Assembly (NCBI RefSeq): GCF_026210795.1
Contig: NC_089440.1
Coordinates: forward strand, 2,108,001-2,172,000
Direction: 5' to 3'
Source of the DNA: Rhizophagus irregularis
Taxonomy: Eukaryota > Glomeromycota > Glomeromycetes > Glomerales > Glomeraceae
DNA length: 64,000 bases
Positions 21,619 through 32,432 of this stretch are shown piece by piece. The translations under genes and the position numbers were made by a program. Under the pieces are notes generated by a model. The model worked only from the letters and a program-made list of their open reading frames with translations, was not told the DNA's origin and searched no databases. Position 1 is the first letter of the stretch; each line of letters begins with the position of its first letter.

Positions 21619-23435
21619 CCTTTTTTTGACAAAATGTATCATACTAAAAAATTAACCAATCAATTTACATTAAATTTTTACCATATTTTGATAATCATAT
21701 GATAAATGATTTACATTTTTAATTTTATTTTGATTGGCTTTAATTTAATACCACTACATGTGATTAATGATCAATTATTTGCATGGTGCGTTACTTTTGA
21801 GAGCCACTGTATACCACCCGAATTTGAAAGTATTACAAATGGAGATTATATCAATGATATGAATGTTAACAAAGCAATACTAAAAGTTAACGATACCTTT
21901 AAAGACTGGAATGAAGTTGATGTAATTGTCAATCAGCATGCAAGACAAACTGATTTCGTTGCTATTAAAATCCGTAAAGACCTTGATGATGTTGACAAAA
22001 TGATTGTTTGGCGACGTGTCTATACTTGTTGGAAATCAGGAACCAATAAACCGAAGAAGGTAGAGAATATTACTTTAAATCATGATGCTACCACAACCAA
22101 AACAAAATGTCCATGGCAAGCATCATTCTATTTTGGAAAACGCGCAGCTACTATACATCTTAGCAAATTCAACAATGTCCATAATCATCAATGTGATCCA
22201 GTAACTATAGAGTTCGCACCTAAAAATCAACATTTTCCGCAAGCAATGCTGGATAAAATTGAACATTATACCGTCAATAGACATGAAGTGACATCATATA
22301 AAGAAAAAGAATCTATATAATGCAATTCAAAAGTTCCGAGGGGTTAGAATTCATGATGAATCTGATGCAAAAACGATGTTCTCATATCTTATGGAACAAC
22401 ATGACAAGGATCCTGATTTTATTGTTAAAACACGATTGGAAGGTCCTTCAAATGAACTAACTGGACTGTTCTGGATGACAAGTCAGCAACATAACAAGCT
22501 TTGGCCTAAATATCATGATGTTGTCATACATGACAATACAGCCAAGACAAATCGATACGAAATGGCCCTTAGCTTATTTGTTGGTATTGATAGCAACTTT
22601 AAAACAAAAATCCTCGCTCAAGCATTAACAAAATACGAAACTTTGGCTGATTATAAATGGATATTGCAATGCACATTAGAAGCCACAAGTAATCTCACCT
22701 GTTGTGCTATTTACAGATGGAGATCTGGCGATGTTAGGTGCTGTCCAGATGACTTATCCACAAACTCGACACTTGCTATGTATCTACCATATTACAGAAA
22801 ATGTAAAGAAGAAAGCCAAGTCTAAATTGCGTGGGGAGATAATCAATAATTTTATTGAGGATTTTTACCACATGCGCAATAGCTATACGCAGTGTCAATT
22901 CAAATCAAGATACAAAGAAATGCTCACAAAATATGAGCCATGTTGAGCTTACCTTGAAAATAAACTTTACCCAAGTCGAGAGTCATGGGCGAGGTATTCC
23001 ATTGGAAAGATATTTACAGCAGGGGTTGAGTCAACTCAACGGGTTGAATCCATTAATGGTGTTCTTAAAAAGCATCTTGACTGAGGTTCACTTTTAAAGG
23101 AGCTAGTAAAAGAAGTTGAACGAGAATTAGACAAAGAAGCACATTACAGCCGTCTTAATAATTATTATGGGTCAAATCTGTCAATCGGTCTTCCATCAAC
23201 ATACGAAACCATCTTTAAAGACATTGATTCTATATTAAAAGAGTGTTTAATGCCTATACCATTGTCACTTCAGAAAGCACAAATGAAACAGGCGTTATTA
23301 TACCAAGGAACATTAATCACAATAGATCAGCAGGTGAGTGGCTATAAAACAAATTTTTAAACTTTTAGTATGATGTTCAGTAGTATACTAATCCAATTGA
23401 TATACTTATTAAAGATTAGCGAACCTGATATTCTA

Positions 23436-23712
23436 CAGCTGATTGCAAAATTGTAAAACTACCCTATGATTTTCAATTTGAAAATTTGATATTTTGAATA
23501 TTTCAAGAATTAGTAAAAAAGTAATAACTTTAACTCCTTAAAATTAATAAAGATTTTAAAGTAATTTATTTATATTGAATTATGTGATATATTTCTATTT
23601 TTATTTAAGAAGTTGAATAAACTTGATTTTTTACTGGTCTTTGAAAAATTCAAAATATCAAATTTTCAAATTAAAAAATCATAGGGTGGTCTTACAATTT
23701 TGCAATCAGCTA
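23436..23712. mobile_element. MITE family A, copy 1 (palindromic, TA target)
   Basis: The ends are CAGCTGATTGCAAAATTG and its inverse, with TA on both sides. Arms of about 60-70 bp (CACCCTATGATTTTCAATTT) enclose an AT-rich centre. The whole element is about 277 bp. Four further copies lie at 36822, 37939, 46278 and 47474. It sits just after the last readable exon of the FAR1-like pseudogene. Confidence 0.85.
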
Positions 23713-24056
23713 TAAAACAATAGCAGATAACTGAATTTGAGTTGTTTTAAAAAATTCTGAAGATTTATTTTTAAAATTCTGCACAGATTTTATTCTGACA
23801 TGCGTTGACAGGGTAGCAAATCTGCGCAAAAATTTAGGCCAGAGATCTTTGAAGATTTTTACCCTAAAAAATTTACTGATGAAATGTCTACCTTAAATCC
23901 TGGATAGAGTTGGGGCATTCAACACAGCATCCTAAGCACTCAACTCATTTCCAGCGAGCCTCAGACAATTATAGGTAGTTTTAATGCACAGTTACAAGGT
24001 TCTTCTCCTACTCAAGAAAATACCCATGAAAAAAAGCCAATGGAATTCTCTATATC
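23713..24056 (+). other. Unrecognised coding-like remnant
   Basis: A reading EIFEDFYPKKFTDEMSTLN, then a stop, then LISSEPQTIIGSFNAQLQG is open over most of 23840-24056. It shows no motif I recognise. It could be a decayed downstream exon of the FAR1-like gene or an unrelated insertion. It ends where NL-8 begins. Confidence 0.3.
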
Positions 24057-24870
24057 AAAGGAAAATGAGGACAACGTTAGTGCTGTCTTTTTATTGAAAG
24101 CTTAATAGGGTTGCCTCAAAGTTTAAGTTCTGCTGTTATCTTTTCAGCAGACCAGGTATATGGAATGTCATATACTATTATGTCACAGATGTGCTCCTGT
24201 TCTTCTGGACTTGATACTTCATATTCTCAATTACAGCAGGTATGGATAAATTGTTAGCCGGTGATTTCTTCTTCTAGTAATTTTTACCTTTATCATCTGT
24301 AGCACGCGTGGATTTGTTTATCTCTTCTTTCCGTAAAATTTCGGATGTAACAGGCTGATTAACAGAAGTCATTACCACATCAGGTAATTCAGGCTGTGAT
24401 GTCAGAACTGGATTTGGTGTAGGCATATCTCTATTATATCATCTGTGTCACAATCTTTGGCTGAATCATCTGAATCATCCAAATCGAATAGTCCTAATAC
24501 TTCTAGTTTGTTATTGTAAAGCGCCATTTTATAGGCATTCCACCTTGCAGTCGCAAAATGAGAGGCTATAGACATTATTAACGAAAGAGCCATAGGTTGT
24601 ATATTTGTGGTCTTAGACCATTCTTCAAAATATTTCAGGTTGGCACCATCGCCAAAAGTAATCATTAGGAGGGTAGCTTTATCTAAAGTACCGTCACCAG
24701 AAACCCATTTTCAATAAAGGTTGCTAAAGCCTTTTCAGCACCGTCAAAAAAAATTTCAGATAGTGTCGGCTGGAAGTAAACTCCTTTAATAAAAAGTAAA
24801 GGTTCGGTCTTTCTAGACATTTTGATAAAAATTTTATAATAAAAGAACATATTTGGGAAAGAGTTTTTTT
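24057..24870 (-). mobile_element. NL-8: NL copy lacking its 3' half
   Basis: The minus strand carries the 5' end near 24865, an ORF1 N-terminus (QPTLSEIFFDGAEKALATFI, FGDGANLKYFEEWS, NIQPMALSLIMSIASH), an acidic linker and the start of the core. It stops inside the segment VKRQHKYQTL. No 3' UTR or A-rich tail follows. It is a divergent subfamily close to NL-13, and the coding frames are broken. Confidence 0.7.
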
Positions 24871-25530
24871 TTTTAGTTTTGTTTAACTGACAACTTAATA
24901 GTTTTGCCCTATAAGTTAATTCTCCTAAGTGTTGCCTCAGATATGGATAAATTCTTCCTTCTACAAGGTTTTTTGGCTGATGTTTGTGCACCAGGATTTG
25001 CCATTGTTGACTTGTTTATCTTTTGTAACATGCTCTTTTCTTCTAAGAAGTTTCGGGTGTCACAGATTGATCAACAGGGGTAATTTTCACATCTGGCAGT
25101 ATTGGAGGCGTATTGCATGGCTTTGATAAGCTAGTAGACAATTTGTCATCGATGGAAGGACATTCCAATTCTGTGTCATCACCCATATTACCATATAGAG
25201 TATAAGCACAGGTGGCAAAATTATCCCACAACCTGAACAAAGTGTAAAATGCTATATAGGTTGTATATTTGTCACCTTTTCTTATTAAGCTAAATTATTC
25301 AGATTGGCACACTTGCCAAACATCTCTACCAGAAGCTAAGCTTAGTCCATAGCCTGTGGACTCTTATCAAATAAAGCTTTAAGAAAACTATTTTTCACAA
25401 ACGTACTGAGCTGAGCAGTTACTTCATGTAAAAATTGGTCTATGTCCGACATTTTTATTTTATGTAAAAAATTTTTAAATAAAGTGAAAAAGTTTATCGT
25501 AAAAATGAAAAGGAGAAAGAGTTTTTTTTT
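24871..25530 (-). mobile_element. NL-9: NL copy lacking its 3' half
   Basis: The 5' end lies near 25525 (reverse of ACTCTTTCTCCTTTTC) and the leader ends near 25450. ORF1 fragments include an NL-3-type SWDNFATCAYTLYGN analogue (RLWDNFATCAYTLYGN at 25240) and LPDVKITPVDQSVTPE. The copy ends inside the core at the KLSVKQ-like segment, right next to the NL-8 5' end. It belongs to the NL-3/NL-21 subfamily and is heavily decayed. Confidence 0.7.
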
Positions 25531-25599
25531 TCATAAAACAATTGATCTTGATCATTGTGTGTTAATTTCTTATATTTTATTATGAGTATGTGATTTATG

Positions 25600-26440
25600 A
25601 TGCTTCGAACACATTAACGGTTACCATTTCCTAGTAATAATATTCTAATATAACATTTTATTTAACAAATTAGTTTGTAACAAGTTATTTTCTTCTAATT
25701 ATGCCATATTGGCTAAATATGGAATAAAAGGCAAAAATTATCAATTTTTTTGAAATAATACCCTTTTTGATGGTAATGAAAAGGTTGAAGGATACTTTAA
25801 ACATGACAAATGTGTAGGAAAAACTTTTTCTCAATTTTGTTCAGTTGTGCATCTTTAGCTTCTAACAAATTTTTTAACAAATGTAACCGCCGAATGTCCA
25901 AATTAATTATTTATTCCTTTTTAAACAAGGGCAAGAAATTCCTTAAATTATACATGATCAATTTAATTATAGTTCAGATGCTGTATGGCTTAAAATGGAT
26001 TTTCAACAGCTTTATAATGTTGTTACAAATACACTCAAACATCTACCTGGATCAACTAAATCTGATGTTCTCAAAAATCTTAACTATATTACTATTGAAC
26101 CTAAGGATCATTCCTATCATTCACTTATCAAATCATATCCAGCATTTGGTCAAATTTTGCAAGCTGTTGAACTATGGATGAACAATGCCCATTATTTTTT
26201 GGTATGGCACAAGCAGTTACCAAGGTTCTTGATAAAATGAATTAGTACATTATCAGTTTGAGAATATAGCTGAAGCAACAATTCAATTTGTATATAAGAA
26301 ACGAAATGAAAATAGCCAGGGGTTTAATATTCATGGAATTAATCTTTGTGTATTTGAGCAATCTGGCGGACAGCATACAATTATAATAGTCCAACTATAT
26401 ATGCAAAAGATTAACAAAAGTTGCTGAAATGATTGTAAAA
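25600..26440 (+). pseudogene. Unrecognised decayed gene
   Basis: The best part is 25995-26240, an 81-codon reading MDFQQLYNVVTNTLKHLPGS ending near WMNNAHYFLVW. It is followed in other frames by FENIAEATIQFVYKKRNENS and HGINLCVFEQSGGQHTIII. Composition and continuity across frames look like a former gene, but I recognise no domain. Frame shifts near 26210 and upstream stops show it is not intact. Confidence 0.35.
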
Positions 26441-26479
26441 TCTTTTTATTACATTACATTAAGTTTTAACGTCAAGTAT

Positions 26480-26822
26480 TAATTATTTTAGGAGTTGCTT
26501 ATTTTCAGAATTGCTTATTTTCAGATGAATATGGAATTTAGATTGCTTTTATAGGCAGAATTATTTTTTCTCTTTTTTATTTCGCTCTATAAGCCTTTGG
26601 CTTTAGAAAGACTTGCCTTATCTAGGTATAGCCTTTCTCTTTAACAAAAGATGAAGTCCAGTAGCATGGAATTTAAGTTTCCAGTTCTGGATGATAATTC
26701 ATATTCTATACATGCATATTAGTTCTCTGTACTCACATACTGCTTTACTTTTATTTTATTTTGTAATAGCTATGAATTACTACTCTTGTTGGAATAAGAT
26801 AAAAAATTTATGATATATGTTA
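26480..26822 (+). mobile_element. NL-10: 3' UTR fragment of the NL-21 subfamily
   Basis: This matches the NL-21 3' UTR over several blocks (TATAAGCCTTTGGCTTTAGA, CCTTTCTCTTTA, CCAGTTCTGG) and ends in TTACTACTCTTG plus an A-rich tail. The upstream boundary is uncertain. It directly abuts the 5' end of NL-11. Confidence 0.6.
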
Positions 26823-26917
26823 TAAAAAACTCTTTCCCGAATTTACATTTAAATAAAATGTCATAAGGAAACAAATAGAAAAGAAAATAAACAAGCTTTA
26901 GAGTTTATTTCTCATAC
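26823..26917 (+). mobile_element. NL-11: 5' leader plus the first codons of an NL element
   Basis: The conserved start AAAAAACTCTTTCCCGAATT is followed by a shortened leader and decayed ORF1 start codons reading up to a LEFISHT-like segment. The copy then stops at CAGTCAACTCTGG, the end of a different element. Confidence 0.6.
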
Positions 26918-27076
26918 AGTCAACTCTGGTTATAATGAACCTGTTTGTACCAAACCTCGTTATACTGAATCATAATTTCCAGAACTAGATTTTTTATAAA
27001 TATTTCACTGGATATAACAAACTTTTATAATAAAACACTATATAACGCATCCAACCTGAACTTAACCAGCCCCTAT
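26918..27076. mobile_element. Truncated pogo/Tigger-like element end
   Basis: The fragment begins CAGTCAACTCTGGTTATAAT and has repeated ATAACNAAC-like units typical of pogo-type terminal regions. The opposite end is not visible. It is probably cut by NL-12. The assignment rests on terminal sequence only. Confidence 0.45.
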
Positions 27077-27316
27077 ATATTTTTTTTATTTATTTATTTT
27101 ATTTTATGTGAAGCAGGTAGGAATTACATATAAGAGCATCTAGCAACACTACAAAGTGAAGAATCCGCCTGAAAAAAACCTATCATCGAAAACCAGAGAA
27201 GCTGGCACTTGACCCTAACTTCCTGAAAAAAAGACCTATCTACAAGCAAATACACTGGGTAAAAAAAACAAAAGTGGAGAGGACAAGTCCCCTTTCCAAG
27301 AAATTGTGGTACGACT
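27077..27316 (-). mobile_element. NL-12: 5'-truncated NL 3' UTR
   Basis: On the minus strand this carries the (TAAA)n tail at 27077-27110, then the conserved 3' UTR with ACCCAGTGTATTTG, CCTCTCCACTTT and CCACAATTTCTTGG segments. It ends near 27316. No clean target duplication could be read, because the right flank is a degenerate repeat. Confidence 0.75.
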
Positions 27317-27560
27317 AAAGTTGCTGGAGAAACTAAAGGGTTTAGGCAAGTTGGCGAAATGCTGAAATGGCGAAACTTTGCCAAAACTATATGAAAGTCT
27401 TATTAAAAAGTTGGCAAAACTCTGGAGAAAAGCGAAACCTGACGAAACTTATTATAAATGCCAAAACTGCTGAAATCTTGCCGAAACTATAATAAAACTA
27501 TAGTAAAATCTTGGAGAAACTAATCATAGAATTTTGGAGAGGTTTAGGCAGGCAACCTTA
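27317..27560. repeat. Degenerate GAAACT-type short-unit repeat
   Basis: Irregular recurrence of units such as GGCGAAACT, TGCCAAAACT and TTGGAGAAACT fills this stretch. It has no ORF. Similar TTTTGGCAGTTTTGCAG runs occur near 49195-49370. Confidence 0.5.
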
Positions 27561-27599
27561 GATATGACACATAAATAATTCTGCTATACTAATATCAAG

Positions 27600-29310
27600 T
27601 ACAAATTAGTAGAAATAACTAAATTCTATTAAGACTAAACTAATTTTTGTAATAATTCTAAAATTTGCCCTTCGCCTTCCTGTTCAAATTGTCTGATATC
27701 TCAGATCCTTATGTTTTCTGGCCCAGGGGCTTCTTCAACTTGTTACTTGTATTATGAGGTTTAGTCAAGGGCACTTTCTTTAGGTTAGGTGTAAAGTATT
27801 AACACCAAGACAACCTGATCCCTTCTGAGCTCAAAACTTGATGGTAATCTAAGACCTTGCGTATGGCCTCCCATATCTTGAAATATCCAACAAGCTTCCT
27901 TTTACCTTTACCTGTTTGTATGTAAATAGTAGGTTTTCAGCCATTTCACAAGGTGCATGTAGTAACTTCCTCTGAAATGTTGTAAACTACGGCTTGGAAT
28001 TTCTCTCTTTGTTCTCATTTGTGGAGACTCCAATTTGCGGGAAACCATCACACTGGTATACTTCCTAAATCTGTAGCCCAATTATTATTAAACTGCGGCA
28101 AGGAAAATGAGGACAATGCTATTTTTACTCTAAGGGTTTGATATTTGTGCTGTCTTTTTATTGAAAGCTTAATAGGGTTGCCCAAAGTTTAAGTTCCTAT
28201 CTTTTCAGCGGACCAGGTATATGGAATGTCATATACTATTATGTCACAGATGCACTCCTGTTCTTCTGGACTTGATACTTCATGTTCTGTCAGTACTTCA
28301 ATTACAGTGGGTATGGATAAATTGTTAGCCGGTGATTTCTTCTTCTGGTAATTTTTACCTTTTGATGTTGATTGGTTTATAACTTGTTTATCATCTGTAG
28401 CACGCATGGATTTATTATTGTGTTTCTTATTATTAACCCAATCATACTTGTCTGATCGCCCATAACTTCTTACCTGCATTGATTAGGTCATTAAATGCTG
28501 TATCTTGTGTTTCTTTCCAAGAATTTTTTTGGTTCTAGAATAGATTCTGGAATAGGTTGCTCAGGAGATTCAGATTTTGTGGAAGATTCTGCAGGAGACT
28601 CAGGCTGTTGCTCGGAAGTTAGATCTGCAGTTGTTGAATCCAAGTCAGATAGCATGTCTTCTAAGACATTGTAGTCATCATCTGCTTCAAATGTGAGTTT
28701 CTCTGCAGGTGGGTTTTCTTTCTGGTGTCTGATTCAGTAACTAAGTCTTTCTCTTCTCTTAACTCTTATAGGTATTCTTTTTAAGTGTTTAGGTTTGGGC
28801 AGAAGTAATGGAAGAGCCTTTTAAGACCTTCTTGGGAGCTGAATTTGCATTCAAGTTTCTGTAGAGCAGGTTGTGTTATGCCGATTTTGGATATTTCTAG
28901 TGGATCCTTAGTCCAAGGCTTTGGTCAATTCCTTTTCGTCTGTTTTGTGGTTCCAGTTTTTGCCAAAGAACTTTTTGTATAGATCTTCTGGATATGCTAT
29001 GTTATTTTACCTATACATATTTTTTTACTTTTTATACCTAACTCATTTGATATAGTTCTAGAAGTGTTAATCTTTGATAAGGGTGAATATGATGGGTCTT
29101 ACAGTAACCAGTATATACCTTGTAGAATTTCTGAACAGGTAGTTCATATATAAGATGTTCTGCTATAAGGTATTGGTCTGATATGCTTCTGTTTGGATGT
29201 TGTCATGGGTGGCGGATTCCCATTGAAGTCTGGGTACGCATCTATGATAGTTCTCAAGTATGCATTGAATGTCTTACTGGCGCCTGAGTCACCACATCTA
29301 AAAATACTGT
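27600..29310 (-). mobile_element. NL-13: long, heavily decayed NL relative
   Basis: From right to left on the minus strand: coding-like blocks at 28760-29300 (LYKKFFGKNWNHKTDEKE, LIYELPVQKFYKVYTGY), an acidic Ser/Glu-rich linker at 28540-28720 (LEDMLSDLDSTTADLTSEQ), a basic segment, EECICDIIVYDIPYTW-like core at about 28200-28250, the WFP-like core at about 27990-28060, and a lysine-rich end near 27650. The N-terminal blocks differ from other NL ORF1s, so this may be a longer sister family. Many frameshifts and stops are present. Confidence 0.6.
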
Positions 29311-29379
29311 ATGCTTATCATCATTCTCCACTCTGAAAGTATTTCATTGGTTAAGACAATTGTAGACATAAAGTTCTTG

Positions 29380-29737
29380 TACTGTGTTGGCATCTTGTAT
29401 TTCTTGTAGATTTCCATTGTGTCACTTGTTACCTTACTCGACTAAAGATCATTCTGGAAAAAAAAAGGCTCTTTCCAGTAATGTGAAATCAAAGAAGAAG
29501 GATGATAAATCCTTGACCAAAGCTCCTAATACAAGTAACAAGTTGAAGCAAACAAGGAGGTTTTGGCAAAAATTTTAGAATTATTACAAAAATTAGTTTA
29601 GTCTTAATAGAATTTAGTTATTTCTACTAATTTGTAGCATAGCAGAATTATTTATATGTTGTACTACAATTTGTAGTGTTGTTAGATGCTCTTATATGTA
29701 TTCCCTACCTGCTTCACATAAAATAAATAAATAAATA
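29380..29737 (+). mobile_element. NL-14: 3' end of an NL relative (NL-13 subfamily)
   Basis: A decayed lysine-rich C-terminal region (VKSKKKDDKSLTKAPNTSNK) precedes a frameshift, an ILELLQKLV-like end, a short 3' UTR and a (TAAA)n tail at 29719-29737. Immediately after the tail lies a 36-bp NL core fragment (29738-29775, GTTGTCAGTTAAACGGCAAC), suggesting insertion into another NL copy. Confidence 0.65.
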
Positions 29738-30143
29738 AAGTTGTCAGTTAAACGGCAACACAAATATTAGACTCTCCTGATAATAGTAAGTGTCTATTAT
29801 GATATGATATTCATTAATCATTTTACTAATTGAATTTTGCTTTATAGTTGATGATTTTAATGATTCAAGTAATTGGAAAAATAATAGTACATCAAAAATG
29901 AGTAGTATTGAAGGTACTAATTTTACTAATATTAGATCTTTTAAAATTAAGCATTAATTTATATCTTAAACTTTTTTAGCTAATAGTAAAGACGCTTAAT
30001 AAGTTCAAGTTTTAGATACATATATTAGTTTTATTATACTCACGTATTATTTTAGCTTTTATTTGTACTAGTCTTGATTTACTACTCTTGATGAAATAAA
30101 ATAAAAATAAAATCAATTGTTTTATTTTTTTATTTTTTATTTA
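29738..30143 (+). other. Short NL fragments and a possible exon remnant
   Basis: An NL core fragment lies at 29738-29775. A small open block after a TAG acceptor reads DDFNDSSNWKNNSTSKMSS (29848-29958). An NL-21-type 3' UTR end lies at about 30005-30118 (TACTACTCTTGATG plus A-rich tail). No complete gene is present. The boundaries are approximate. Confidence 0.4.
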
Positions 30144-30957
30144 CAGTGGCTCACAAAAGTAACGCACCATACCAATACCAAACGTTAAATCATATGTTTA
30201 TCAATCACATGATCATATATAAATAGGATATTTATTATATATATAATATACTTTAAGGTCATTAAAATATATTAATCTCAAATAATATTTAATAAACTAG
30301 CTTTGCTTTATTTGCATGATAATTATTAAAATTGTGGTGCGTTATTTATGTGCGTTTAGCACCATTATAAAAATTAATTTTTTTTTAAAAAAAAAAATTA
30401 AAAAACTATTACTAAAAATTTATAAAAATGTTTTTTACCATCGCATATAACCTTCTTTGGCATTAATGATATCTTGTATTCTTTCTAGGGATGGCAACGG
30501 TCGGTTATAGTCGGTCATCGGTCGGTCATGACTGGTCAAGAACCTTTGACCGACCGACCGACCGTTTGACTGACCGTTTGACTGATCATTTTTTTATATT
30601 TTCACAGCATTTTTATTAAGGAAATTGAAAAACGTGCGAAAACATTTTTTTTATTAAATTATTAATAAAAAACGTTTTCACAACATTTCTATTAAAATAA
30701 TTAAAAAAACCTTGCGAAACATTTTATTTTAATTAAATTACTAATAAAAACGTTTTCGCAACGTTTTTTGTTAAAATAATTAAAACCGTTTGCGAAAAAC
30801 GTTTTTTTAAATTAAATTATTAATAAAAAACATTTTCGCAACATTTTTTATTAAATTGACGACTCTTTCCCGAATACATTTTTTTACGAAAATTTCTGCG
30901 TAATAATTTTTTTAAAAATAATCTCCTTTATTAAATTTTATTACATAAATATAAAAA

Positions 30958-31623
30958 ATGTCTATAGATAAAAGACGAACACCTAACGGAGCAGCTATAG
31001 ACTTCGTTTCTGAATTTCAAGATACTTTTTTTGAAACAATATCACAACACTTAGGTACCTTTATACAGGACGGTTTCCTTAAAGACCTATATGAAAAAAA
31101 GCCTACTAAACCTGTAGATAAAGCCCAGATGTTAATAGATAGGTTTGGCGAGTCAGCCAACCCTCAGAAATTTATAGAACAAGCCCGTTCTCTGAATATA
31201 CAACCGACCACCCTTTCACTTATTTTTTCTATAGCCCTTTCCGCAGCGTCCAGGTCATGGGATAATTTTACTACTCACTTCTATATGGAATTTGGCAATA
31301 TGGGCGATGAGGTTGAACCTGATTTTTTCGATGAATCAGATGATGAACGGAATGAAGCTGAATTAGGCTCTCGGCTGAGCGAATTGTATTCACAAACACC
31401 AAATCCAGTACTTGAAATGCCTCCAACACTGCCAGATGTGGAAATGACCTCTGTTGATCAACCTGTCACACCCAAAACTTCCCGGAAGAAAGATAAACAA
31501 AAAGTGCGTGTTACAGGTGATAAACAAGTCAAGAACCAATCAACAACGGCAAAACCTGATGCAAAAACATCAGCCAAAAATTCCAAAAAGGAGAAGAAAT
31601 CATCCGATACCGAGGTTACTTAA
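30958..31623 (+). CDS. NL-16 ORF1 protein, 221 aa
   Basis: It starts MSIDKRRTPNGAAIDFVSEF. Signatures are FIQDGFLKDLYEKKPTKP, DKAQMLIDRFGESANPQKF, NIQPTTLSLIFSIALSAAS and SWDNFTTHFYMEFGNMGD, followed by an acidic linker, EMPPTLPDVEMTSVDQPVTP and a basic C-terminal part. It ends at TAA 31621-31623, about 15 codons earlier than NL-5. The same frame continues to the family TGA at 31669. The structure is as in NL-5 ORF1. The role is inferred as a retroelement RNP protein. Confidence 0.7.
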   Translation: MSIDKRRTPNGAAIDFVSEFQDTFFETISQHLGTFIQDGFLKDLYEKKPTKPVDKAQMLIDRFGESANPQKFIEQARSLNIQPTTLSLIFSIALSAASRSWDNFTTHFYMEFGNMGDEVEPDFFDESDDERNEAELGSRLSELYSQTPNPVLEMPPTLPDVEMTSVDQPVTPKTSRKKDKQKVRVTGDKQVKNQSTTAKPDAKTSAKNSKKEKKSSDTEVT

Positions 31624-32171
31624 ATACTGACTGGATACGAAGCTGTCAGAGATGAGCAAGAGCGAATCTGAGACATAATAGTTTACGATATCCCGTATAC
31701 CTGGGACCTGCCGAAAATATTAGCAGAGTTAAAATTTTGGGGGAACGCTATTAAATGTTCCGTTAAACGGCAACATAAGTATCAGACTCTTTGAGTCAAA
31801 ATAGCTCTATCCTCCTTTTCCCTTCCCCAGTTAACAAATATTGGACGACAGACCTGTGAGGTATACCTGTGAGATGGTTCCCCGCAAGTTGGACCTTACG
31901 AGAAAGAAAGCAATGTGAAAAGTTCCAAGCCGTCATTCATGACATTCCGGAGGATATGACGATGGCTACCTTGTGAACGGACCGTAAACCATGTACTTTT
32001 TTAATGCAAAGTGGTGCCAGCGCATTTAAAGTCATTCAAACAAGTAAAGGAAAAAGAAAACTGGTTGGTTACTTCGAGAATTGGGAGACCACACTCAAGG
32101 CCTTAGATTCACCGCCAGTTACTTTGCCCTTGGGTAAAGAGTTGAAATAGTGTCGACATTCCATTCCTACC

Positions 32172-32432
32172 TTGAAGAAAGCACGTAAACCGAAGACTAA
32201 AAATACCCCGAGCAAGAAATCATCTGGTAATACAGGTAAAGCCTCGGTCAGTAATCAGTCTAAGAAGAAGGATCAAGTTCCGTCCTTGACCTTAAATAAG
32301 AAGAATGAAAACAAGTTGAAGGTTCCACCTGCTCAGAAGAAGGCAAAGAATAACTCGATGAGCAAAGACCGTGATAAAAGTAACCAAGTGGTTTTAGCAG
32401 AGATTTTATCCCTTTTACGTAGACTAGTATAG
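32172..32432 (+). pseudogene. NL-16 lysine-rich C-terminal region
   Basis: The 86-codon reading MKKARKPKTKNTPSKKSS to VVLAEILSLLRRLV is the tail of the NL protein. The upstream conserved segment ends with KELK followed by TAG in place of tryptophan, so the tail is cut off from its core in this copy. Confidence 0.65.

Larger units (their letters stand above)
14445..21809. mobile_element. Large foldback (palindromic) element, split by a 5.1-kb transposon
   Basis: The ends CAGTGGCTCTCAAAAGTAAC and its inverse lie at 14445 and 21809, flanked by the TA duplication (14443-14444, 21810-21811). The left arm can be followed by eye from 14445 to about 15215. Its inverted partner is 15895-16493 continued at 21629-21809. 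Without the inner transposon the element would be about 2.2 kb with arms of roughly 0.8 kb. The TA target and ends shared with the Tc1-like element at 30144 suggest Tc1/mariner-driven mobility. No ORF belongs to the foldback itself. It carries GATTCGTCT modules near 15100, 15825 and 16000. Confidence 0.85.
14414..23340 (+). pseudogene. FAR1-like MULE transposase pseudogene, split by a foldback element
   Basis: The start is MVVIDDMNEN at 14414-14443. After removal of the 7.4-kb insert the reading resumes at 21812 with IPPEFESITNGDYINDMNVN. A FAR1-type DNA-binding region follows (RRVYTCWKSG, CPWQASFYFG, NNVHNHQCDP). The MULE DDE core follows: HDNT near 22530, TDGD near 22710 and VESTQRVES near 23030, with CIYHITENVKKKAKS between. 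Frameshifts near 22320 and 22695 and stops near 22943 and 23083 kill it. The reading ends near 23333 at a GTGAGT-like donor. The SWIM and knuckle parts expected downstream are absent here. A comparable C-terminal piece lies at 46591-47257. Confidence 0.8.

Noticed and set aside
14414-23340. Treating the MULE pseudogene and the 46591-47257 C-terminal piece as one gene
   Set aside because: They are 23 kb apart with unrelated elements between and no shared target duplication. Two separate remnants are simpler.
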